Of a stretch of 64,000 nt of DNA, positions 8,682-18,785 are shown in pieces. The notes under the pieces are model-generated. The model was given only the letters and a program-made list of their open reading frames with translations, did not search any database and was not told the origin of the DNA. Made by a program: the position numbers and the translations under genes. Source of the DNA: Sulfurimonas sp. (GTDB taxonomy: Bacteria; Campylobacterota; Campylobacteria; Campylobacterales; Sulfurimonadaceae); the NCBI GenBank assembly GCA_016744115.1, contig JADGEZ010000006.1, positions 1 through 64,000 on the forward strand, read 5' to 3'. How positions within the stretch are numbered: position 1 is the first letter of the stretch; each line of letters starts with the position of its first letter.

Positions 8682-10478
8682 TTAAAATTCATCTAGAACA
8701 TTTGCTCTATCCATACTAACGGATCCTGCTTCATCTCCACTGTTTGAAACATAAACCATAACATACGCTACATTATCGTTTGTAGTAGAATACACAGTCT
8801 CATCAGAATGTATATGTACATCCTCACTTGTATTAAAAGAAGCTACAAAATTAGCATGTCGATACCATTCTACAGTGTCTTGTATTTTCATATAAAAAAT
8901 ATAAGGTGAATGATCAGCACCTACTCCTACATTTTTCGAGCTTACATTTGGTTTAACTCCATTACCTCGAAGCGTTACTTTACTTGCCTCACCTATTCTA
9001 ACAGTAGTATCATCTTCATGGTTCTTACCAAGCAAGTTCACCCATAGCATCACAGCTTTACCTACTAGATAATAATCATATTCAACACTAATTTTCATAT
9101 TACCAGAACTTGGAATAATGAAATTACCTTCTTCCTCAGGATTGACAGTTCCTGACCATTCAGTGTCTTCATATGTTCTATCTTGTCTATGATTATTTCC
9201 AATAGCAAATCCAAGCCCAGAAGTAGTTTCACCTGTATAATTTTCAACAAGGTCCACTACAGAATCACTATTTTTCTCAATACTCCACTTTCCAGAAGCA
9301 GGATAGGTATAACCTTTCCCAAAAGTCACTAAATAATAATTTTCATAATCTTCAATATCACGAAATACATTAGTCCTTGTTGTAAAATTATTATAGGTTG
9401 AACTTAAAGTAGCATTCGCTTGAGTTGAAGAAAAATATAGAAAATTGCTCTCATTAGTAGCTGTTCGTGAGCTATCTTGTGCATATCCAGCTAACATTCC
9501 CATAGAAACTGATGGATTTGTATTAACACGATTGTTATATCTATCTCTAACACTCAGAACCCATGTTTCAACAAATTTTGCCTCATCTTGTTTTTCTTCA
9601 GATGTTCCTGCATATGATAAACTAATCGTACTAGGTGGACCTGATAAAACTATTATATTAAAGACTGAGCTTATAGTTCTTTCTTGATTTTTTGTATCTT
9701 TAAATTTTGCTTCTACTTTTAGAGGGATAACTCCAGAGATAGTATTTGCTTGTACTTTCATAGAAACAAAGTTCTCTGCATAAACTGTTAAAACACTTCC
9801 TCTATTATCTTGGTTATCTATTAGAGTCCCTAAATGAGGGCTAAGGATTTCTACTTTTAATGACACCATATCACTATCTTCTAGCGAAGAACCTGTATCA
9901 TCATTTAGAAAAAAAGAAAAAAGTTTGTTACTCTCAAGAGGAATAACGAAATCATCAGCACTTTTTATACCTATCTTGTATTCAGTTGGTGTGCCTTGTA
10001 TTTGAGGTGCTGTAATTTTAATGGTATAATTTACAGTCTCGCTGAGATTTTCGCTATGATAAAAGCTAAATATTATATCACTAGTATTTGTAGTAAGATT
10101 TTTAGGTGCTGTATATTTAAATTTTGCATGTCCATTTGTGACCGGAACGGTTGATTCTTCAAATACACCGATATCTCTTCCTTCTCTAATTTCATCAGGA
10201 TATATAATACTTACATTACCATCTTCATAAGGGCTGTTCGAAGAATCAATGACTGTTATGTCTATCTCAATTTCCTCCTGACTTTTTGTTACTATAGCTA
10301 TCTTTTGTACAAAGACTAAACTTACTTTACTACTTCCATCAACTGATTTATTATCATCAACTGATTTATTATCATCAACTTTTTTATCATATGTGTCACT
10401 ATTGTTACTTCCACCACATCCTATTATAAATAAAATTGATATAAACACAAGTATAATTTCTCTTATCTTTAGCAACAC
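8682..10478 (-). CDS. large surface lipoprotein with Ig-like/invasin-style domains (predicted)
   Basis: Lipoprotein signal peptide with lipobox FIIG-C, acylated Cys at about residue 21. A short acidic linker with the repeat VDDNKS follows (about 33-48), encoded by an 18-bp tandem DNA repeat. The remainder is strand-rich and resembles bacterial Ig-like domains, with sentences such as IDITVIDSSNSPYEDGNVSI (about 73-92) typical of invasin/intimin-type repeats. I do not recognise a named family. 598 aa. It is followed by the beta-barrel protein gene. A role in adhesion or envelope structure is an inference. Confidence 0.5.
   Translation of the reverse strand: MLLKIREIILVFISILFIIGCGGSNNSDTYDKKVDDNKSVDDNKSVDGSSKVSLVFVQKIAIVTKSQEEIEIDITVIDSSNSPYEDGNVSIIYPDEIREGRDIGVFEESTVPVTNGHAKFKYTAPKNLTTNTSDIIFSFYHSENLSETVNYTIKITAPQIQGTPTEYKIGIKSADDFVIPLESNKLFSFFLNDDTGSSLEDSDMVSLKVEILSPHLGTLIDNQDNRGSVLTVYAENFVSMKVQANTISGVIPLKVEAKFKDTKNQERTISSVFNIIVLSGPPSTISLSYAGTSEEKQDEAKFVETWVLSVRDRYNNRVNTNPSVSMGMLAGYAQDSSRTATNESNFLYFSSTQANATLSSTYNNFTTRTNVFRDIEDYENYYLVTFGKGYTYPASGKWSIEKNSDSVVDLVENYTGETTSGLGFAIGNNHRQDRTYEDTEWSGTVNPEEEGNFIIPSSGNMKISVEYDYYLVGKAVMLWVNLLGKNHEDDTTVRIGEASKVTLRGNGVKPNVSSKNVGVGADHSPYIFYMKIQDTVEWYRHANFVASFNTSEDVHIHSDETVYSTTNDNVAYVMVYVSNSGDEAGSVSMDRANVLDEF
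10338..10380 (-). repeat. 18-bp tandem repeat within the lipoprotein gene
   Basis: ATCAACTGATTTATTATC occurs twice in perfect tandem plus a 7-nt partial third copy. It encodes the VDDNKS linker repeat. The unit is a multiple of three, so copy-number change would lengthen or shorten the linker without breaking the frame. Confidence 0.85.
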
Positions 10479-10556
10479 ACATCCTTTTTCTAATTAATAA
10501 TGGCTAATTGTACACTTCATTTTATATGTTATAACTTAAATTAATGAAATGAACTC

Positions 10557-10889
10557 TTAATCCTTAGTGATAAAGCCGATTATATAATATGTTTCTTTGT
10601 TTTTCAGTTTATTTACACTTACCTTAAACTTATCGCTAAAGTGTTGTACTTTTTCATGAGCTTCTTGTGCTAACTCTTTGCTTGATGCTTCTATCTTTAT
10701 TTTAAAACAGTCTTTAGAATTTGAAAGTGCTACAAAAGAGCCATCTACTTTCAAATGATCGTGTAAATCCATGATGTGTTTTTGTATTTTTTCATAGCCT
10801 GATGTATTTTTTTCTATTTTTCCAAGTTGTTTTACTAGAGCCTCATTTGGTGCATACCCCAATTGTGTTAGCATTGCCTCTCTTTGCAT
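10557..10889 (-). CDS. conserved hypothetical protein
   Basis: A 110-aa soluble protein with no signal peptide or membrane segment. The N-terminal 45 residues are helical and charged; the C-terminal part alternates strands (KIKIEASSKELAQEA, ETYYIIGFI). I do not recognise a domain. AGGAG lies upstream of the ATG. It is a single gene, divergent from the HDOD gene across about 127 bp. Its style suggests a Campylobacterota-specific conserved protein; function not assigned. Confidence 0.55.
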   Translation of the reverse strand: MQREAMLTQLGYAPNEALVKQLGKIEKNTSGYEKIQKHIMDLHDHLKVDGSFVALSNSKDCFKIKIEASSKELAQEAHEKVQHFSDKFKVSVNKLKNKETYYIIGFITKD

Positions 10890-11016
10890 AATCTATTCTC
10901 CTTTTTTATTTGTGTTTTGAAAAATAATAACACTTTTTTGTAAACATTCAGTAGTTATTAACAAAGATTCACTATAATATTACAAATAACTAAATTCTAC
11001 AATTAAAGAGAGCAAT

Positions 11017-11820
11017 ATGACTGAAGCAATACTAAAAAAAATAAAGCAGCTACCACCACTTCCAGAATCTGCGATGCAAATAGAGGCAGTTTATCAAGAT
11101 CCAGATAGTAGCTTTAGAGATATGGTAAAGATACTAGAAAAAGATCCACTTTTAACTGCTGATATATTAAAAGCTGCTAATTCTCCTCTCTATGGTTTTT
11201 CTCGTGAGATAAATGCAATCAGTCAAGCTGTTGGTTTGTTTGGTATGGGTACTGTTCGGGGATTTGCACTTGCAAGTATAGTGAAAAAAAGTTTTTCACT
11301 TGACTTATCCCCTTATGGGATCAATAATGATATGTTTTCTGCATTATCTAAAAAACAGCATGCTTTAGTTACCTCATGGTGTATAAGAAAAGAAAATAAA
11401 CTTCTTGGTGTCTTGTCTCCGGCAGCATTTCTTGTTGAGATTGGTAAAGTTCTTATTGCCCAACAGATTATTTTTGATAATAAGCAAGAAGAATTTCGTG
11501 ACGCACTTGCTGCACTTGGAAATGTTGAAGAGGCTGAGCGTCAGGTAGTTGGAACTGATACTCCAGAAGTATCTGCTACTATTTTTAAACAGTGGAAATT
11601 TGAAGAAGGTCTGGTTGATGTACTTGCTCATTGTATGGCACCAGATGAGGCTGAAAATCCTGATAATGTTAAACCATCTGCTATTTTAAATGCTGTTCGT
11701 TTAGCTGTTCCTATAAATAGTGTCATTACTGAAGCTAGCATTGAAGAAGCCAAAGAAGTTATAGAGAAGTACGACTTAAATCTTGAAGCTTTTGAAGTAA
11801 GCATTGAACAATTCAAATAA
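11017..11820 (+). CDS. HDOD-domain protein
   Basis: HDOD domain (a catalytically altered relative of HD phosphohydrolases) over most of its 267 aa. The typical opening LPPLPESAMQIEAVYQDP (about residues 12-30), KDPLLTADILKAANSPLYGF (about 44-63) and ISQAVGLFGMGTVRGFAL (about 69-86) are visible. Such proteins act in signal transduction, often with cyclic-di-GMP, chemotaxis or stress pathways, and usually lack the metal-binding HD pair. GAGAG before the ATG serves as ribosome-binding site. The rnr gene starts 9 bp after its stop in the same frame, so the two are probably co-transcribed. Confidence 0.88.
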   Translation: MTEAILKKIKQLPPLPESAMQIEAVYQDPDSSFRDMVKILEKDPLLTADILKAANSPLYGFSREINAISQAVGLFGMGTVRGFALASIVKKSFSLDLSPYGINNDMFSALSKKQHALVTSWCIRKENKLLGVLSPAAFLVEIGKVLIAQQIIFDNKQEEFRDALAALGNVEEAERQVVGTDTPEVSATIFKQWKFEEGLVDVLAHCMAPDEAENPDNVKPSAILNAVRLAVPINSVITEASIEEAKEVIEKYDLNLEAFEVSIEQFK

Positions 11821-11829
11821 ACATCTCAC

Positions 11830-13770
11830 TTGAAATCTTTACTTATAAAGCTCACTCTTGGTCTGAGTGAGCAAGACATAACTCCTGATGATGCAATCCT
11901 AATAAACAGCTTTTTACTCAAAAAATACCTTACTCATAAAAATAAAATATACAAATTTAACTCTAAATATAGAGTAGGAACTCTTGGTTTAGTTCAAAAA
12001 GGTACGGCTTACTTAAATGTCATTGGTGAGCTTACTCGTGACTTGTTAATTGGCGAGGGTGATTTACTCCAAGCTACCGAAGGTGACTTAGTTATCTCAC
12101 AAAGACTTCTTGGAAAACGAGGAACACCCTGTGCAAAAATCATAGAAGTCCTTGGTCGTGCTGTGAGTTACAGCGTAGGCTATATCATTGTTAAAGATGG
12201 AATAAATTCTTTAGTAGATTTGAGAAATGATTTTCCAACTGGGGTTGAAATATCTCCTGAGGAATTAAACTCTTACGCTAAAGGCGATGTATTTAAAATA
12301 GATAACTCTAACTATAGCATCATGGAAAAACTAGGCAATATGAGTGAGCCTCAAGTGGATGAAAAAATAGTTTTAGCAAAGTTTAACAAGCATGATGAAT
12401 TTGAAGAAGATGTACTAGCCATTGCCTCTTCTTTTAAAGCAGTTGAGGTATCTAAGTATCCAAAAAGAAAAGACTTACGAAAACTTCCCTTTTGTACTAT
12501 TGATCCTGTAAGTGCTAAGGATTATGATGATGCAATTTATTGGGATGATAAAGAGAGTACTTTATATGTAGCTATCGCTGATGTGAGTGAATATGTAAAA
12601 CCTTTTGGTGCTTTGGATAATGAGGCGATATATAGAAGTTTTTCTATCTACCTCCCTCATCGCTCCATCCCTATGCTTCCTCGTCAGCTTAGTGAAACCT
12701 TATGTTCTTTACAGCCTCATGTAGATAGACTTTCCTTTGTATTTGAGATGAAGCTTGATTTAAACTCCTTAGAAGTTACAGAATCTAATGTATATGAAGC
12801 GATAATCCATTCTGATAGACGATTTAACTATGAAGAGATTGATCTCTTTTTTGAGGGTAAATTAAAGGGTACAAATGAAAAAGAAAGAGAAATATTTGAG
12901 TATATCACTCAACTCAGAGTTCTTACAGATGCCCTTAAATCAAAAAGATTAAAAGTAGGTTATGATTTTCGCTCAAATGAGTTAGAGATGCAAATAGATG
13001 AAAATGCAAGGCTCGCATCTACTTCATACGCACAAGAAACTCCATCCCATGCTCTCGTAGAAGACTGTATGCTTTTAGCAAATAAAGAAGCAGCCAAACA
13101 GTTTGAAAGAGGAATATTTAGAATACATGAGTCTCCATCTCAAATGAAACTCCAAACACTCTATCAAGAACTAGCGGGAATTGGGATGTTTATAGATATT
13201 AAAAATTCTATAAAAGAAACTATTTCAGATATTCAAAAACAAGCCCTAGAGATGGATTTGGTTTCGGAGGTAGATACCCTTATCATCCGATCACAAATGC
13301 AGGCTAAATATGCACCATTAAATTCTGGACATTTTGGACTAGGATTTGAAGAATATACCCACTTTACATCACCTATTCGTAGATATTCAGACCTAATAGT
13401 TCATCGTTTACTTAAAGCCATAAACAACAATGACACAGAGGAAGGTTCTTATGTCTTGCGTAACATCGAAGCCCTAAGTATGACAATAAGTGAAAAAGAG
13501 CGTGAAGCTAGTGGTATAGAAGTTGAGTTTCAACAAAGAAAGTTTGCTCGCTGGGCAGAGGAAAATTTAGAAAAAGAGTTTAAGGCTAGAATAACTTCAA
13601 CAGACCCTGAAGTTAAAGCTCAAGTACACGATACTATAAGCGGAGCAAGACTCAATATTACTTCAGCTGGAGAAAGTGTACTTTTTGAAGATGTAATGGT
13701 GAGGATTGATAAGGTTGATTTAGCAAAGGCGAAAATATACGCATCAGTTATTGGAAAACAAAGTGTATAA
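11830..13770 (+). CDS. rnr: ribonuclease R (RNase II family 3'-5' exoribonuclease)
   Basis: Degrades structured RNA from the 3' end. The RNB catalytic signature DPVSAKDYDDAIYWDD, supplying metal-binding aspartates, is near residues 228-243. Downstream come YLPHRSIPMLPRQLSE and the GHFGLGFEEYTHFTSPIRRYSDL motif (split across about 500-522). The 646 aa length matches the short RNase R of Helicobacter and Campylobacter rather than the longer enterobacterial form. The start is TTG at 11830: the HDOD stop codon 12 bp upstream is in the same frame and no earlier start exists. The reading frame overlaps holA by 20 bp. Confidence 0.93.
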   Translation: MKSLLIKLTLGLSEQDITPDDAILINSFLLKKYLTHKNKIYKFNSKYRVGTLGLVQKGTAYLNVIGELTRDLLIGEGDLLQATEGDLVISQRLLGKRGTPCAKIIEVLGRAVSYSVGYIIVKDGINSLVDLRNDFPTGVEISPEELNSYAKGDVFKIDNSNYSIMEKLGNMSEPQVDEKIVLAKFNKHDEFEEDVLAIASSFKAVEVSKYPKRKDLRKLPFCTIDPVSAKDYDDAIYWDDKESTLYVAIADVSEYVKPFGALDNEAIYRSFSIYLPHRSIPMLPRQLSETLCSLQPHVDRLSFVFEMKLDLNSLEVTESNVYEAIIHSDRRFNYEEIDLFFEGKLKGTNEKEREIFEYITQLRVLTDALKSKRLKVGYDFRSNELEMQIDENARLASTSYAQETPSHALVEDCMLLANKEAAKQFERGIFRIHESPSQMKLQTLYQELAGIGMFIDIKNSIKETISDIQKQALEMDLVSEVDTLIIRSQMQAKYAPLNSGHFGLGFEEYTHFTSPIRRYSDLIVHRLLKAINNNDTEEGSYVLRNIEALSMTISEKEREASGIEVEFQQRKFARWAEENLEKEFKARITSTDPEVKAQVHDTISGARLNITSAGESVLFEDVMVRIDKVDLAKAKIYASVIGKQSV

Positions 13771-14731
13771 AAATGAGCTTGATACTGCTATAAAAACTGG
13801 GAAAGTTTCTAATAGTTTTGTTTTTTTTGGTGAAAGTAATTTTCTTGTAGATATGTATGCAAAAATGTTAATAAATATAGAACATTCATCTGTTTTATCT
13901 TTTTACCATGATGAATATAACTTTGTAAGTGCAAAAGCTCACTTATCGCAAGCTTCTTTGTTTGGTGATAGAAATATTCTTCTTATCAAAAGTGAAAAAA
14001 AAGTCCCAAAAAAAGAACTTGATTTACTCATAGAACTTTGTGAGAAAAACAAAGATAATATTTTTGTTTACGCTTATTATGGAAGTGATCATAAAACTTA
14101 CAATAATAAAAAAGCATTTGCTAAATTTTCCACTATGAGTGTAAGATTTTTTAACCCCAAGGATTATGAAGCACAAAATATTGTCTTACAAGTGGCACAA
14201 GAAAAAAATGTAAATATAGACAAATATTCTATTTCACATCTCTTAAATATTCACAATGGTGATGTAGCTCTTGCTTGTAATGAGATGGATAAGTTAAGAG
14301 TATATGACAGAGAGATTACAAGTAAAGATATAGAAAGTTTAGTTTTTGGACTTGCAGAAATTAGCATTGATGAATTTATCAAAAAACTACTTCATAAAAA
14401 AGATTTTAGAGATGATTTAGAAAACTTGCTTGAGCATGGAGAAGATGAGATAAGAATCATAACTGCTATAGCGTCTTACATAACACAACTCTATATGTTT
14501 AACATATATATACGAGTAAATGGCGCACCAAATGCACTAGAAATACTAGGCTACCCTGCTCCAAAATTTGTAGTAGAAGAAAAGTCTGCTTTATCACTAC
14601 GCTTTAAACCTAGTGCTTATTATAAACTGAGTGAATTGCTTTTAGAAAGTGAACTAAAAATGAAAAGTTCAAGTGTCGATAAGTCTGCTATTTTGCTTTC
14701 TTCTTTAATAAGAGTGCAAAAACTGTGCTAA
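13751..14731 (+). CDS. holA: DNA polymerase III, delta subunit
   Basis: Clamp-loader delta subunit, an AAA+-like protein without an active ATPase site that opens the beta clamp. Recognised from overall pattern: an N-terminal FFGESNFLVDMYAKML region in place of a P-loop (about residues 25-40), the middle lid region, and a C-terminal helical collar with LLLESELKMKSS (about 298-310). 326 aa, usual for Campylobacterota HolA. The start is TTG 13751 or GTG 13763, both lacking a strong ribosome-binding site; translation is probably coupled to rnr, which it overlaps. The rnr-holA arrangement also occurs in related genomes as far as I recall. Confidence 0.8.
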   Translation: MENKVYKNELDTAIKTGKVSNSFVFFGESNFLVDMYAKMLINIEHSSVLSFYHDEYNFVSAKAHLSQASLFGDRNILLIKSEKKVPKKELDLLIELCEKNKDNIFVYAYYGSDHKTYNNKKAFAKFSTMSVRFFNPKDYEAQNIVLQVAQEKNVNIDKYSISHLLNIHNGDVALACNEMDKLRVYDREITSKDIESLVFGLAEISIDEFIKKLLHKKDFRDDLENLLEHGEDEIRIITAIASYITQLYMFNIYIRVNGAPNALEILGYPAPKFVVEEKSALSLRFKPSAYYKLSELLLESELKMKSSSVDKSAILLSSLIRVQKLC

Positions 14732-14785
14732 TGAAGCACAGAGATTATAAAAGAACTCCAAAAAGTCATTCTGAACTCAAAAAAG

Positions 14786-14852
14786 TCATTCTGAACTTGA
14801 TTCAGAATCTAATATTTAAGGCTTTTAGATTCCGTGTCAAGCACGGAATGAC
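14786..14852. repeat. dispersed palindromic repeat, copy 2
   Basis: GTCATTCTGAACTTGATTCAGAATCT ... AGATTCCGTGTCAAGCACGGAATGAC. The ends GTCATTC/GAATGAC are inverted, and each half is itself a hairpin (TTCTGAA-cttga-TTCAGAA and TTCCGTG-tcaag-CACGGAA). An extra partial copy, GTCATTCTGAACTC, precedes it at 14766-14779. It lies between convergent holA and ilvC, where it could also stop transcription. Confidence 0.8.
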
Positions 14853-14891
14853 TATTGCTTCACAAGTTAAAGAGTTTAAAAGTTGTGTACA

Positions 14892-16037
<1,146 letters not shown>

Positions 16038-16045
<8 letters not shown>

Positions 16046-16769
16046 ACAAAAAGTATCCATCGAGTATAGATATAGAGGTTCAGTAGAACTTCCAGACAAC
16101 AGAGATGCTAAAGATGTGTTTTTTCGTACAAAACAAGCGTATGCAAACCGTGAAGAGATGAGTATCAATCTTGTTTTTACAAAAAATAAACTCTCAAAAC
16201 TTAGAACATATCAAAAAGGTGGTTCAGAAAATGAGTTAAATAATCTCAATCTTTACATAGAACTCGGCGAAATTTTAAGCTTTGATACAATTGATGCAAG
16301 AAAACTTAAAAACTCTATAGAAATTACAAATGATACTGCACATAGTAAGTTTAACATTACAAAGCGATTGAAACTCATTAACAAAAGACAAAAATCTCAC
16401 GCTACTCAAAACTATCTTTTTTGGGATATAGAAAATTTTTCTGGTATTTCTTCAATATTTAGCCAAATCATAGAGCCTTACCATATAGATGATACAAATA
16501 TTTTTATGGCAGCAAACCCTGACTCACTCTATCTAAAACGTGCCCAATGGGAGGCAAATTTATATGATTATGGCAAAACACTCAACTCTTTTAACTTTAT
16601 AAAATGTGGACATGGAAAAGATGTGGCTGATACTCTTTTACTAGAAAATTTTACGGATTTAAATCTCAAAAATGCAAATGTATTTATGCTTACTTTTGAT
16701 AGAGATTTAAAAGAAAGATTTACAGCATCAACACACAATAGCAATAACCTTTTTATAATGGATTATTAG
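16038..16769 (+). CDS. NYN/PIN-like domain protein (predicted nuclease fold)
   Basis: The C-terminal half looks like a NYN/PIN-type fold: NYLFWDIENFSG (about residues 126-137) supplies a D..N pair after a strand, GKDVADTLLLE (about 192-202) a second acidic patch, and VFMLTFDRDLKERF (about 215-228) a third. That distribution of aspartates is typical of metal-dependent RNases such as those related to LabA and Limkain. The first 110 residues are of unknown type. 243 aa, no signal peptide. Translation is probably coupled to the short upstream ORF. The enzymatic assignment is tentative, based on motif pattern alone. Confidence 0.5.
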
Positions 16770-16793
16770 CTTATGTAAACTTAATTATCTACT

Positions 16794-17558
16794 TTACTCT
16801 AAACAGTCGCTTATAGAGTAGAGTCCAATTTCTTTATCTACTAACCACGAAGCAGCTCGTATTGCACCTTTTGAAAATGTATTTCTCGAAGTTGCTGTAT
16901 GGTTTAACTCAATAAATTCCCCATCATTATAAAATCCAACAGTGTGACGACCAACTATATCACCACCACGAAGAGCCATAACAGCTATCTCATCTTTTGT
17001 TCTTTGACCGATGTTTCCATCTCTTCCACTTACTCGAACTTTATTTATATCTAAACCACGACCATGTGCAGCGGACTCACTCAGAGTTAGGGCAGTGCCA
17101 CTAGGAGCATCTTTTTTATGCTTATGGTGCATCTCTACTATTTCAATATCAAAACCCTCCAAAGCAGAGGATGCTTGATACACAAGCTTGTTTAAAAGAG
17201 CAATACCTAAAGACATATTGGTAGCATATAAAATAGGCATAACAGTACTTGCATCTTGGAGTAGGTTGAGCTGATAAGTATTTAATCCAGTCGTACCTAT
17301 GACTAAAGGCTTTGGAGTCTCTATAGCCGTTTCTAGTAAAGTTTCACAAGCATCAGGTAGTGAGAAATCCACAACAACATCACAAGCATTTAAAAATGAT
17401 TTCATATCTATCGTAATTAAAATAGAAGGATCAATAGAAAAATCAAGTTTATTTCTTACATATACAGTACTTACACTCATATCAGGAGTTTCTTTTAAAT
17501 CTTCTAAAAGTAATTTCCCAACTCTACCACTCGCACCAAATACACCAACTTTTATCAT
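16794..17558 (-). CDS. dapB: 4-hydroxy-tetrahydrodipicolinate reductase
   Basis: Lysine/diaminopimelate pathway enzyme reducing HTPA with NAD(P)H. The dinucleotide motif [10 protein letters not shown] lies near the N terminus, and the signature [16 protein letters not shown] supplies the catalytic His/Lys region near the middle. About 254 aa, normal for DapB. The ORF track begins 24 bp earlier; I prefer the ATG that gives [10 protein letters not shown] because it follows AAGG at suitable distance and matches family N termini. It is convergent with the NYN-like gene and divergent from rplM across about 270 bp containing a degenerate palindromic repeat. Confidence 0.95.
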   Translation of the reverse strand: MIKVGVFGASGRVGKLLLEDLKETPDMSVSTVYVRNKLDFSIDPSILITIDMKSFLNACDVVVDFSLPDACETLLETAIETPKPLVIGTTGLNTYQLNLLQDASTVMPILYATNMSLGIALLNKLVYQASSALEGFDIEIVEMHHKHKKDAPSGTALTLSESAAHGRGLDINKVRVSGRDGNIGQRTKDEIAVMALRGGDIVGRHTVGFYNDGEFIELNHTATSRNTFSKGAIRAASWLVDKEIGLYSISDCLE

Positions 17559-17647
17559 CTTTATAGCCTTAATTTTTTTCATATATTATATTTATAGCAC
17601 AAATATACATAGTGCAAGCTAAAACAAACAACTATTTCATACAGCCT

Positions 17648-17693
17648 GTCATTCTGAATTGGTATGTTCTTTGGGTGTCAAGTTAAGAGTGAC
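17648..17693. repeat. dispersed palindromic repeat, degenerate copy 3
   Basis: GTCATTCTGAATTGG ... GGTGTCAAGTTAAGAGTGAC keeps the GTCATTC start, the GTGTCAAG core and the terminal GTGAC, but the middle is shortened. It lies in the dapB-rplM divergent region. Confidence 0.5.
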
Positions 17694-17760
17694 ATAATTA
17701 AGAGAGTAAAACTTAAACTTAAGATAACCTAAATTTAAGCTTTTATTAAGCATGAAAAGA

Positions 17761-17766
17761 TATACT
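17761..17766 (+). promoter_or_regulatory. candidate -10 element of the rplM-rpsI operon
   Basis: GATATACTT supplies TATACT about 60 bp before the rplM ATG, preceded by AT-rich sequence as usual for Campylobacterota sigma-70 promoters. The leader that follows can form a small hairpin (CTCAA ... TTGAATGAG), which may be relevant to autoregulation by L13, as known in enterobacteria; that link is speculative here. Confidence 0.45.
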
Positions 17767-17827
17767 TCCAACACTCAAATAGCTCTTGAATGAGAGGTAT
17801 TTAAATTAAAATAATAAAGGTTCAAGA

Positions 17828-18250
17828 ATGAAATTTACAAAAATTGCAACTTCTGAACAGATTGACCAAAAATGGGTTCTTATCGACGCTGAGGGTAAAA
17901 CTTTTGGTCGTATGATGACTGAAGTAGCTACTCTTCTTCGTGGTAAGAGAAAAGTTTGTTGGACTCCAAATATTGACTGTGGTGACTATGTGGTTATCAT
18001 TAACGCTTCTAAGGCTAAATTTAATGGTATTGGAAAGATTAAAAACAAAGAGTATTTCTTTCATTCTGGTTACTTCGGTTCAACGAGAAGTGTTAAAATG
18101 ACTGAGCTTTTAGAAAAAAATCCTGAGAAGTTATTTAAACTAGCTGCTCGTGGTATGCTTCCTAAAACTAAGCTTGGTGCTAAGATGATTAAAAAATTAA
18201 AAATTTATGCAGGTGCACAACATCCACACTCTGCACAACTAGCTAAGTAA
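17828..18250 (+). CDS. rplM: 50S ribosomal protein L13
   Basis: Large-subunit assembly protein. The segments KWVLIDAEGKTFGRMMTEVA (about residues 17-36) and RGMLPKTKLGAKMIKKLKIYAG (split, about 112-133) are characteristic. 140 aa, normal. AAAGG precedes the ATG. The conserved rplM-rpsI pair follows the usual bacterial order with a 12-bp gap. Confidence 0.98.
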   Translation: MKFTKIATSEQIDQKWVLIDAEGKTFGRMMTEVATLLRGKRKVCWTPNIDCGDYVVIINASKAKFNGIGKIKNKEYFFHSGYFGSTRSVKMTELLEKNPEKLFKLAARGMLPKTKLGAKMIKKLKIYAGAQHPHSAQLAK

Positions 18251-18262
18251 GGATTACACCAG

Positions 18263-18655
18263 ATGGCAATAAGAATATATGCAACAGGTAAGCGTAAAGC
18301 TTCTATCGCAAAAGTATGGTTAACTCCAGGTACAGGTAACATCACTATCAATGGTCTTTCTTTAGACGCATGGTTAGGTGGACTTGAAGCAAAAAAACTT
18401 CGCGTGAAACAACCATTGGTTCTTTCTAAACAAGATACTTCGGTTGATATCGTAGCTGCTACTTTAGGTGGTGGTTTTGGTGGTCAAGCGGATGCACTTC
18501 GTCATGGTATCTCTAAAGCTCTTGTTGAGTTTGATCCTTCTATTAAAGCTATCCTCAAACCAGAGGGTATGATGACTCGTGATTCGCGTGTTGTTGAGCG
18601 TAAGAAACCAGGTAAGCGTAAAGCTCGTCGTTCTCGTCAGTTTTCTAAGCGTTAA
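18263..18655 (+). CDS. rpsI: 30S ribosomal protein S9
   Basis: Small-subunit protein whose C-terminal tail reaches the P site. It opens with [21 protein letters not shown], contains [20 protein letters not shown] near the middle, and ends [11 protein letters not shown], the invariant basic tail. 130 aa, normal. Downstream of rplM in one operon; a weak terminator follows at 18678. Confidence 0.98.
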   Translation: MAIRIYATGKRKASIAKVWLTPGTGNITINGLSLDAWLGGLEAKKLRVKQPLVLSKQDTSVDIVAATLGGGFGGQADALRHGISKALVEFDPSIKAILKPEGMMTRDSRVVERKKPGKRKARRSRQFSKR

Positions 18656-18677
18656 GAGTTCTTTTACTACAATTTTT

Positions 18678-18710
18678 ATCAAGGCTTTTTGTCTTGGTGA
18701 AATCTTTTTT
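18678..18710 (+). terminator. weak intrinsic terminator after rpsI
   Basis: ATCAAG-gctttttgt-CTTGGT, a 6-bp stem containing one T-G pair, followed after a short spacer by TTTTTT. It is placed as expected for the end of the rplM-rpsI operon. Confidence 0.45.
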
Positions 18711-18785
18711 ACTTTCTTTTTTTTAACAATCACTTTCTAACAAACTTTTATATATAATGTCTCAATTAATTTAGGATACCTTTAT

